Positions 1-9,866 of a stretch of 36,774 nucleotides of DNA are shown piece by piece. The position numbers and the translations under genes were made by a program. The notes below the pieces were generated by a model. The model saw only the letters and a list, made by a program, of their open reading frames with translations. It had not been told where the DNA came from and searched no databases. The stretch's first letter is position 1; each line of letters opens with the position of its first letter. Where the stretch lies: positions 52,306-89,079 of the forward strand of contig VHZZ01002635.1 of the NCBI GenBank assembly GCA_009801015.1. Reading direction: 5' to 3'. The DNA is from Silene noctiflora (taxonomy: Eukaryota; Streptophyta; Magnoliopsida; Caryophyllales; Caryophyllaceae).

Positions 1-1840
1 CCACATGTAAGAAAATCAGAATTTTTCTTTTGTTTTGCATGCATAAGATCCTAGATTAATTTTATGACTAAATTAATTATCCACATATGTGATATATAAA
101 CCAGTGAGATTAATGAATTTCCTTCAGTAATGCAGTTATTGTATTATAGTAATCCAGTTATTCTATCAAAAATTAGGAGCTTTTATATTTAAATTGGTAG
201 TCTAGTCCACTATAATGCATAAACAGTTATTTTAATATAATAATAAAGTTATTTCGTTATTAACTAGTAGTTATTGTAAGGGTATACGTCAGATCCTATA
301 AAAATAGTCTTTATGAAAGAAAAAGGGTGCTTATTTTTGTAGTACATTTTTTACTCGGTACGTTTTTGACCATATTACCCTTCCCATTTCCCCTCTTCTT
401 TAAAAATCCCTTTCTTCTTTCTCCATCTACCATCCACCGCCACTATCACCACCGCACACCACTAGCCCCTCCCTTGCCGCACCACCACCACCATTGTCGT
501 CCAATTCCTTCCCTTCACCGCTCAACATTCAGTCTTAATCATGTAAATCATACTTTTAATCAAGTCAGCACCATGATCGAGCAAATCCTACGGCTGTCAA
601 TTAATTATCAAGCTATATGTTACTCCTGATCAACATAGTATGATCATCATCATCATCATCTTACATAAAGCGTTGATTTTTGCTCAAGTTTATTATTATG
701 ACCTGAGGTTCATTTTATAAGAATTAAGAATTTGATTAACTAGTCTATGTGTGTCATAGTAATCCGTTGATCCTCACCATCTTATAATTTTGATGCATGT
801 CATTACAATCAAATATTAAAATGATACTAAGTTCGATGATGATTTTGTTATCGAAATTAATGATGATGATGAGCATAATTAATAAATTTTAATTAATAAA
901 ATTGATGAATTGAAAGGGTAGATTTAAGAGAATTAGGTTTGGAGTTTTTTTTAGTGAAGGGTATACAAATGGAAATTATTGTGTAAAAAGTATTGAGTTG
1001 AGTAAAATAAAACGTACTGCGAAAATAAATTCCGTAGAAAAATACAATCTCTGATGCAGCGGTTATTTTAATATTGTAATGCAGTTATTGTATTATAGTA
1101 ATCAAGTTATTCAAATACTAGATATTGATTGATATCATGAATTAAATGTACATGCAATTATTGTGAATTAAGCAGTAATTATTATAATGAATTTCTAAAC
1201 ATAATGAATTAATGAGTAACATTATGAAAGTAATCAACATAATGAGTAAAAGTTTGAATAACAATAATATTAACATAGAACTAATCAACATAATAAAAAC
1301 AGTTATTATATCAACTGAATTACACAAATTTATACCTGAATTCATCAATGTTCGAACATCAGTAATATTATCAAGCTGAGTAGGAACGATCGTCTGGATT
1401 CATCATCGTTTATCCTGAAAATTACGAACAACACACATAAATCATATTAGAATTTGTTATTTGATTCAAATGCTACAATTATTCGAGTATTAAATAAGAA
1501 ATTGTAAGAAATATTTATACCTTCGTTTTGATCTGAACACTTACGGTTTTCGGAGATTTGAGTATTAATTGAAAAAAAAAATGATTGTTTCAGTTGAATT
1601 AATTAAAATTTGTAAATGAATTTTGTGTAAATTGTGGATTTAGAAAAAAAAAAACTAATGAATTTGTTGATCAATTTTGAAGAGTTTTTGTGCGATTTTT
1701 TTATCGTAACAGAGTAGCTTAGTTTTTTGATCAAAAACGTAGAGAGCGAGAGGGGTAAGGCGATGAATATTTGATCGATGAATTTTTGTGATCAATTGAT
1801 TTTGTTAGGTCGATTATATATATACTCGGGGTAACTCACG
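1..1840. other. AT-rich non-coding region with a decayed inverted-repeat element
   Basis: I find no supported gene. An ATC microsatellite lies at about 641-660. TTATTTTTGTAGTACATTTT near 331-350 pairs in inverted orientation with a copy near 1005-1030 (GTACTGCGAAAATAA), and CATATTACCCTTCC with GAAGGGTATAC, suggesting the ends of a non-autonomous element of roughly 0.7 kb. A 36-bp word is repeated at 128-163 and 1077-1112. Confidence 0.45.
128..1112. repeat. 36-bp direct repeat pair
   Basis: TAATGCAGTTATTGTATTAT followed by AGTAATCCAGTTATTC is at 128-163. The same word with a single change (AATCAAG for AATCCAG) is at 1077-1112. The pair brackets the inverted-repeat element described for this region. 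Confidence 0.85.
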
Positions 1841-2159
1841 AAAAGTGGCAAACTCACAAAATCCTTTTTTAAGGCACTCTTTTAAACTTATTTTGATACC
1901 AAGTAGTCGCATAACGAGAAAACCGTCTCAATAGTCGTCTACTTCACAAACATCATAACATGTAAGATTGAGGGTGTAAACAACTCAACTATTTCATGTA
2001 TTTATTGTTTTCATGACATGAACAACATGAAGGATACATAACACGATACAAAACATGGAAGAAGCGAGTCAAAACTTGACTCTTACCTGAGAAAGGGGCA
2101 TCGTTGTCTCGCAACATGACCCGCGACCCAAGGACTTTTCTGGTTTGAATCGAGTCGTG

Positions 2160-2640
2160 TTTGTACTCGTTCTTCCTTTGCCACTTTCTTTCTTATTTCT
2201 TTTTACGACTTTCTTTTCTTATTTTATTTTCTTTTATTCATTTTTAACCATCTTCTAAATCGTCCTTGGTTAATTATACCATGTCGGTTAAATCCGAGTT
2301 TCGACGATATTTATTGGTTAATTACAAATTTATGACTTTTCAAGCACTTTTCCTTCACCTTTCACTTTTCCATTTATTTACTTTTTACAAACCATTTTGG
2401 TCACATTCATAGTCACCCTTGGTTAATACAAATACCACGTCGATTTAATCCGAGTACGATGACATATGTCGACTAATTACAAGCAAGTGAACTTAACATA
2501 CTCAGTTCATTCAAATTATTTTCTTTCTTTATTTTCTTTCTTTCATTTTAGTCATAATGGATATCACCCTTGGTTAACATAAATACCATGTCGATTTAAT
2601 TTGAGTACGGTGATAAAATGGCTAAGCATACACGTTTTAT
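2160..2640. repeat. Imperfect tandem repeat, three units of ~152 bp
   Basis: CCTTGGTTAA followed by ACCAYGTCG and TTTAATCCGAGT recurs at 2264, 2417 and 2568, spaced 153 and 151 bases. Each unit is preceded by a pyrimidine-rich stretch (TTTCTTTC or TTTCACTTTTCC). Units are strongly diverged. Confidence 0.8.
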
Positions 2641-3418
2641 ACTTTCACTTGTAAACCATACGTTTCAAACTTGAAAATCCGAACTCGAAAGTAAGTATTA
2701 CTAGTACAATGCTAATAACTCCGAGTCATGCAAACAACATTCGAAAATACGCAACACAAACGGGTTTTTGCAACTTTTCTAAAAACTAGGAGGCACCTCT
2801 TGGATCGCCTACTGGCTCGTGCCTCAAGAGGCTGCCCGATCCCTCCATTCTTCCCTTTTTAGCAGTCGTTTAAAATGATTACTGATTTCAGACAAATCCG
2901 AATGCGTCGTGGAATAAACTAACGAGCAAACACTCTTACACATTCCATTACTTCATTTACCACTTTTTCCATTTAATTTCCTTTTTATTTCATTCATTCT
3001 TTTGAATAACAAATTGGATCGTGTTAAGCACCATAACCCCAATTTGGTAAATGGATGTTTAATTTTCGTTTTGCATGCAAATCAATCTTAAATCCAACTC
3101 GACATCAATTACTTCATATTTGTATAAACAAACCGACTTAACAAACTCTCACATGTTAGGTTAAACTAATGGATGCACATTCATGTATTTAACCCATTTT
3201 ATCAACTTTTGCACTAGCAACCACGATCGATCAGTAGAGGTCGCTAACACGGACAAGATTGGGTGTTCAATTAAAGAGCTTCCTAATACGTACCCTCACC
3301 CCTTATTCAAAATCTTTGGATAGTGGACGGCCTTATCCATGGCAACGAGATTCATTCTAGACATATAGTGCTAAAGGTGGACGAGTCCTTATCTTTAGTA
3401 TATATGTCAAGCACCGCT

Positions 3419-5157
3419 TGTAACACCTCAATTATCCGGCCAAGACAATTGAAGCATTACCATATCGGTTTCCCAAGGTAGTGTTTCGGAGATACAATAA
3501 AGAAGCCTTTATTATAAATAATGGTTTAGTGAATTACATAAATGTAAACAATTGAATACATGAACACAAGTCATACTACTACGACCCTCTAAACAACTCT
3601 ATCTCATGCCGACTCGACTCTGAATCTGAGGTTCGTCCCGTCTCCCGTGCGACACCAAAACAACATGTACATAACCTGCTCCTCATATGATCAGAAATAC
3701 CATATGGATCGACACAGGCCACCCTGGAAATTGGTGACAATTAACACATAGCCACAAACGGTCAGTTTCGATAATATAAACATATAAGGCACGACGAATG
3801 AAATACGATTATGCAACACGACAATGAAATGCATGTGACACAACCTCCAACCATACCACACCGGTACCGGGACACGCCCAGACGTACCCACAACCCGGTG
3901 ACGGCACCGCCTACCAAAATAACCCGGGCCGCAGCCCGTACAAAGGTACTTCTAACACGTCAGTGATACCGGGCCCGAGAGCGACTCGGATCCCCTGCTA
4001 AACAACATGACTCAACCTCACGTGTCCCTCCGCAACTCAAGCCATTAATATGCACATCCCCCTCAAAGTGGGAAGCTTTGAGAGACGACCCGAGTGTGAG
4101 ACGACCTCCCAACCGCCTCACGTCTCCAAAAGAACGAGTAACACCGCCGTAACGCCGCCAACAACCTCCAACAAGGACATGAGACACATGAATGCAATTA
4201 TGAACACAATATCGAATACGACATTTCATACAACATATTATCAACATACCATGTGGTGTAACCATATGTCCAAGGATCTCAACTCTCAAGTCAACACAAC
4301 CAATACCATGTGACAATGCATTTCCGACTCATACATGAACTCATCATCAACCTCACTTACCGTGGTGAATGCAAGACTACTCATATTATATAATCTAAGT
4401 GACAAATGCATACAAAACCCATATACAATACCGAACCGAGTATAATTAACCTACCTTTTAACATTCTCCACAAGCAATTCAATTAATAAGCAAGATTCGT
4501 CTCATAAGACCGTCTCATCCTACAATACCACATAATAACTATCACAATTCACCCTACACTATAATACAACACAAAATCCTTTATTAATACCCATTAATTA
4601 TCCATATATACCTACTAAATACTAATTAAACAACCCAAGTAAAAATTCCCAAAAATTAAGGTTCATACTAACTAAGGAAAGATAGATCTCAACTTACAAG
4701 GTGGATGGAATGAAGAGTAAAGTGAACAATCACTTAAACTAAGCTTGAATCCCATATAAGTGTGTTTATGAGGGTTTTAGAGAGAAGAGAGAGAATTTGG
4801 AGAGATAAGGAAGAAGGTAGAAATGAATTAGGTTTAGGTGTCGAAAATAGGATTTATCGGGTACTGCACAGTGTCACTCGGTTGAGTGACTCGGTCCACT
4901 CACTCGGTCGAGTGCACACTCTACTCGACCGAGTGGAACTTACTCGGTCTACTGCAAGCTTACTCAGTCCCCTACAGGCTTCACTCGGTCCACTAGAGGT
5001 TTCACTCGGTCCACTGCAACTCACTAGGTCTAGTTTATGCTATACTTGGTTCAGTCTAAGGCTATACTTTACTCTCAGGCGGTTCCTTATCAAGTCCGGT
5101 GGCCCTCTCACGCATCCCAAGGTTCTCGTACGGATCCCAAAATATCCGGATATTACA
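3419..5157 (-). repeat. Solo gypsy LTR in reverse orientation
   Basis: The 1,739-bp segment has ends TGTAACACC and ATATTACA on the + strand, so read on the minus strand it starts TGTAATATCC and ends GGTGTTACA. Flanks are CCGCT (3414-3418) and CCACT (5158-5162), a 5-bp target duplication with one change. The adjacent minus-strand sequence has no primer-binding site or internal coding, so it is most likely a solo LTR. It is homologous in part to the LTR at 34583-35925 (compare 4041-4064 with 35371-35392). Confidence 0.75.
4875..5034. repeat. Degenerate palindromic minisatellite in the reverse LTR (ACTCGGTCGAGT type)
   Basis: About nine units start at 4875, 4889, 4902, 4923, 4942, 4962, 4983, 5003 and 5023. 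Arms ACTCG and CGAGT are intact in the best units (CACTCGGTCGAGTG, ACTCGACCGAGT); others keep only ACTCGGTCCACT. The later spacing is a regular ~20 bp. Confidence 0.85.
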
Positions 5158-5689
5158 CCACTTCATGCTTTGTTTGACCAAGGTATAAAGTGGATCTCGA
5201 ACGGTGTCCAAGCACTCCACAATTGCTTGGTGGCGACTCCGAACATCTATCACCGTTTTGAGACCTTTCTCGAGACGATACCGACCGATCTAAAGCGATC
5301 CGGTCAAAGCATCTACGTCCCCAAACGTGGCTTTTTAGACCGTCGTATGTCCTTGACGTGCGGGTGGCGATGTCCACACACGTGTGTATGTCTTTTGCGA
5401 GACGATCAACTGATAAGCAATTGCCTTCGACCACTAGTCCAGCGATGGAAAGCCCTAATACAAGACGAAAGTTGGACCGTGAATATCGATCATATTTACA
5501 AGGAGGCAGTCTGAGCTAGGTTTGCTAATTAAGGAGTTAACTCCTTCACGTTCATCACTAACGCCGATGATCCACCAACAATCTTATGAGCCATTTTACG
5601 AGAGATATTTTTGGGGTTGTCTTCCGTTACCTTTTGTAGCTCGCTTTATTTTTCGGAATGCCATCTATTGTAAAAAAATAAAATAAAAT

Positions 5690-6005
5690 GAGAAAAACAC
5701 AAAAAGAAAGAATAGACCAGTTTGCTGAGCTGAATGTTAACAGTCGATCTGGGTCGTAAATCTGAACACAGCTCCCCTTTTGCGCTCTCTCTCCGTATTG
5801 GAATCTCCCACTTTCATCACCCAACATACTTGGGTTTGAAGATCAAAGTACCCAAATCTATTGGATCTCAACTGGGTATCCTTTAATTCCACCTCATTTT
5901 TACAAGATTATTATAACAGAGAAGAACATTTTATGGTACTTGAAGATTTCTTTAATTAGATTGTAGATCAAACGGAAGAAGAAGAAGAAGTTAAATCCAA
6001 CAACA
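5690..6005 (+). promoter_or_regulatory. Probable BIG5 promoter end and 5' UTR
   Basis: This non-coding stretch separates the decayed retroelement from the BIG5 start codon. It contains pyrimidine-rich stretches (around 5780-5820) and a GAA repeat at 5975-5990 just before the ATG, both common in plant 5' leaders. I see no convincing TATA box, so the transcription start cannot be fixed. A leader intron cannot be excluded. Confidence 0.4.
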
Positions 6006-9000
6006 ATGGCGGGTGCTGCTGGTGGGTTTGTGACAAGGGCATTTGAGTCTATGCTCAAAGAATCTTCTGCTAAAAAGTTCACTTCCCTTCAATCTGCTAT
6101 CCAATCTTATCTGGGTTTGTCTCACTTTTTCAATTTAGGGTTTAGTTTCACTCTTTTTGTTATGATTATTTGGTTTTATGCTTAATTGTTGGGGGTGATT
6201 GTGTTGTTATAGATGGCATTAAAGAGGAGAAAGAGCAAGCAGCTTCACCACCTGTGGCCGAAGCGCCGAAGAGGTTAGATCCATGCTCAGATTGTTGTTT
6301 GTTTTATTGTAGTTTTGGAATTGGTTATTTATGTAGTGAATTGGATTAGATTTATTTAAATGAAGTGTAGAAAATAAGTTCAGTTTGGGGTTGTTTAGTG
6401 TGTTTGAAGTGGTTGGAGGTAAAGATCTAGGCGCCATTTGTAAGATAGTCCTGGCATTTTGTGATCAAACAAGGGAATTGCCGTGAACGAGATCTCGAAA
6501 TGGTTGGAACTACCTTTTTCTGACAGGTTGCCACTAAATTGAGCTCTTTTAGTGAACAGTACTTGTTTGCTCGCTAAATGTACGATATCTAGAAGAAAGG
6601 CGAGCAATTGAAATAGTGCGACTTTCCTATATGCCTCTTGGATTGACTGATCGCTTACAACAAGAAGAAAATGTAAGACAAACCCAGTATAATTATGTCG
6701 TTGTAGGGTATAATGTTGTGTGGATGTACACAACCTTAACCCTAATAGTAGATTGTTTCTGACTTTCTGAGACATCTATAGATATCAATTGTGCTACCCG
6801 AATCCCTAAACTGGTGAAGCGCAAAATGACTGCAACATTGATTACCTCTGAATTATTTGTTGTGATAAATATATCTGCATATCTTACTTCAAATTTAGCG
6901 TCAACCCCGGGATTTTAGCTTGTCTTTTCCTTACAGTCGAAGGCTAGGATCAACAAGGACCGGTCGAGTAGCTGCGTTCCTCTTCACTAACATTCGAGTT
7001 ATTGATCCTCTCTCAGAAGCGACAATTCATATGCCAGTTGAAATTGAGGAATTAGCATTTTTTTTGATGTTGAGGGGATTCAACTAAGGTCATAATTACT
7101 GCCTCTCACGACTTTGCTAGTTTAGCTAGCCAATTGCTCGAGGATTTATTATCATTCATATACATCAGTAACTTCTTAGAGGTACCTAGGACTTGTTCTT
7201 TTGGACTTAGTTTCACTTCACTTCATTTCTACTCAAATCCTATTAGTTAAGTTAAGTCAAGTTCATGTTCTATAAGTTCATTTCAGTTCTGGACTTCAGG
7301 TCCTCTTAGTTCATTTCTGTTCTTGACTTCACTTTCAGTTCAAATCAGGTTCTATAAGTTAAGTTTAATGCCTATAAGGTCAGTTTAGTTCAGAAAGTTT
7401 CAGACCAAAAAAATAAGGCCTTATTTGGTAGAAAGAAGAGCGGTTTTGATGGCATTTGGTAGTGGCGCCATATGCAATTGCATCTTTCAGAAGTGTCTTC
7501 TTTCTACAAAAGGTGATTTTATGTACCTGGCAATATAATTTGAAGCTTGTGGTGATAGATTTATGGAAGAGTAAGTATTTAGATCTTTTAGGCTCTTTAG
7601 TGTTATCCATGATTGCGTAATTCAATATGAATACATATCATATCTGAATAGAATACCCTCTTAATAGAGCATTAGAGTGTATGAGAATTAGATTTCAGCA
7701 TGTGCACTGGTAGAATACTCTCAAGCCAACTCGTAAATTGTTAGAGGTTGAGTTAATCCAGGCTAGGTGCTAATTAGGGTATACGCTTTTGGTTTCAACA
7801 AAAGGACTTGCCTTGAATCAATATCCAATACTATTTGCCAAAAAAATTCTAGTCAGGCTGTAAATTTTTTTGACACAGACTCCTTCCACATCTTATTGTT
7901 TCTCCCATATTCCATTTTCGTCCACATCTTTTTGTTCTTAAATTTGTTCTTTTCATTTAAGAACTTTCTTTACTTGGCCAATGTTACAGGACTAAAATAC
8001 CAACTTATCTCCCTAAGCTATACATATTAGCAAAACAGTGTTAAGTTAGCATTCGAATGTTTATAATTAGACTAACCCTTGACTCTTCATAACCGCCACC
8101 TTAGCCCAGCGCCTCAGCCTCCACACTCACTTACCTCCATCTCTGCCTCACTACCCTTTCCTAGCGGGGCACTTCCTCCACCATACAGACACCACCTCCC
8201 ACCATCACCTTCTGCCACCACAGCCAGCGCCGTGTCAGCGAACACCCCAATGGCCCAATCCACTGTAACTGGCGCTTCCTTCCCAAACCGCTACAACCTT
8301 CAGTCCTTCTTCAATGAAACCCCCACCGCACCTCATAACCACCACAATTAAACACTAAAAGTAAACACTAAAAAACCCTCTTCCACCACCAAAAATACCA
8401 GACTCACAATAGGGAGGGGGGGGACGTACCACGAGGAAGGGGAGGACGGTGAATCTAGACTACAAGGTGGAGATGGTGGCGGTGGCTGGCCCACCACCAC
8501 AAACGACGGAGTCAGCGCTTCCAAGAACCAATTTGGACCTCAGAACTCAAATCTACAAGGATTCAAATGTAATTTTTGAAAACTATCACCACTGTAGCGT
8601 TCTACAATCACATACGCTTCAAATGGCAGTCTTCATTTATGTCGATGTGGTGTTTGATGGCACAACGGTGTTGCTAGTGTGGTTGTGGGTGGTGGTCAGG
8701 CGAGTTTGATGGTGGTGTGATGAGTGTGGTAGTGGTGGTGTGGTGGCAGTTTGGTGGGAGGGTGGTGGCAGTTTGGTTGAGGGCAGTGGCTTATTGTGAG
8801 AGGGACGGTTGCTTCTTGTGATTGTTACCCCAATACAAAAAGGATTTGTGCCCATAAGGACCTCAACAACCTATTTGCTTAAGAACCGTGTATAAAGCAT
8901 ATGGAAGAAACAATGCGGTGTGGAGGGAAATCAATGGTTCATTGTCCTTTTAGTTCGTAATGGTGGTGTGGTCGGGCGAATATTGGGTGGTCAGCCGAGA

Positions 9001-9866
9001 TTGGTGGTGGTGGTGGCAGCTTGGTGGAAGGGGGTGGCAGTTGTGTGAAGGGCAATGGCTTATTGCGAGTGTGGTGGTTGCTTCTTGTGACTAGTACTTT
9101 AATACAAAAAGGATTTGTGCTAATAAGGAGCTCACTAACCAATTTTCTCAATACCCGTGTATAAAGCATATGGGAGAACAGTAAAATGTGGAGGGAGTAC
9201 AATGGTTTGTTGTTCTTTTTATTTGTACTGGGTGGAGACAATTTTATGCTTGACCAACCTATGTGGACAAGTAGTCCCACATTATTCACTGAGGGTATAA
9301 AAGTAATGCAATTACAAAAGATATCATCAGTCCACTTGAATTTACACCAAAAACTCCATTCTGAAAGCAAAAGTTAAATGAACTGGAAAGAGTATTTGCG
9401 CTGATTTTGGATAAGTTATTTAGTTTAGCAGAATGAGTTGTTGGGATGTTGTGCGATTGGGTGCTTGGATGAACAAAGTTTCCCCCTCTTTTTGTCCGAT
9501 GGGTGTTTCAACGTTTTTCAAGTTTGGAGAGCTGTCAGTCTTAAATTTAATGATAGTTTTCTAGAACATTTCTGTTCTGATTTCAGTGACCTTGTGCTTA
9601 TGCACATCCTCTTTCATTTTTTATGCAGTGAATCTAACTCTGATGAGACTGTTAACAAGGAAGAGGTGGAGTCTGACAAGTCTCAGGACTCTGTGGAAAC
9701 AAAGCCTTCTGAAACAGTTCAACCCAAGATCTCCATTGCGGCAGCCTTATCCAAGGCGGGCCACACATTAGAAGAAGCTGAAACAGAGCTTGTTCTTAGC
9801 CCACTTCGACTCGCTTTCGAGACTAAAAATATGAAAATTGTGGAACTAGCATTGGATTGTCTTCAT
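6006..9866 (+). CDS. BIG5: BIG5 exons 1-3: N-terminus and start of DCB domain
   Basis: Exons are 6006-6114, 6213-6273 and 9629-9866, coding residues 1-136. The first 37 residues are the conserved amphipathic start of BIG5 proteins. Residues 38 to about 85 are a variable, acidic, Ser/Glu-rich linker. From about residue 86 the sequence becomes the DCB (dimerisation and cyclophilin-binding) domain, with the conserved run [12 protein letters not shown]. Exon 3 ends on a codon boundary after LDCLH. Intron 2 is 3,355 bp, the longest intron seen, and is swollen by repeats. An in-frame extension upstream of exon 3 is intron sequence. Confidence 0.93.

Larger units (their letters stand above)
1841..5600 (+). 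mobile_element. Decayed LTR retroelement, possibly Ogre/Tat-like, beside BIG5
   Basis: The stretch is repetitive and non-coding. It holds three ~152-bp imperfect tandem units (2160-2640), then the run AAAGAGCTTCCTAATACGTA and CCCTCACCCCTTATTC, which I recall from Ogre/Tat-type LTRs. After an inserted LTR the sequence resumes and reaches TTGGTGGCGACTCC (5227-5240), resembling the primer-binding region after such LTRs. Its left boundary is not visible. A spurious ORF at 4762-5514 runs through both elements. Confidence 0.45.
6274..9628 (+). other. BIG5 intron 2, repeat-filled
   Basis: No exon is supported in this 3.35-kb intron. It holds a TTCAGTTC-rich low-complexity patch (about 7190-7385), a CCACC-rich stretch (about 8080-8350), a G run at 8411-8423, and a GGTGG-rich stretch with a 269-bp-spaced duplication (8700-9190). 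ORFs in both directions here are simple-sequence translations rich in Pro, His or Val and are not taken as genes. Confidence 0.7.

Noticed and set aside
327..629. 100-codon ORF with a hydrophobic start and His/Pro-rich body
   Set aside because: It is a translation of pyrimidine- and CCACC-rich repeat sequence inside a decayed inverted-repeat element, with no known domain.
3960..4316. 118-codon minus-strand ORF
   Set aside because: It lies inside the reverse LTR and corresponds to non-coding LTR sequence shared with 35371-35392.
4762..5514. 250-codon ORF, the longest uninterrupted in the left flank
   Set aside because: It crosses the edge of the reverse LTR and the older retroelement and includes the degenerate palindromic minisatellite. 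The open frame is chance.
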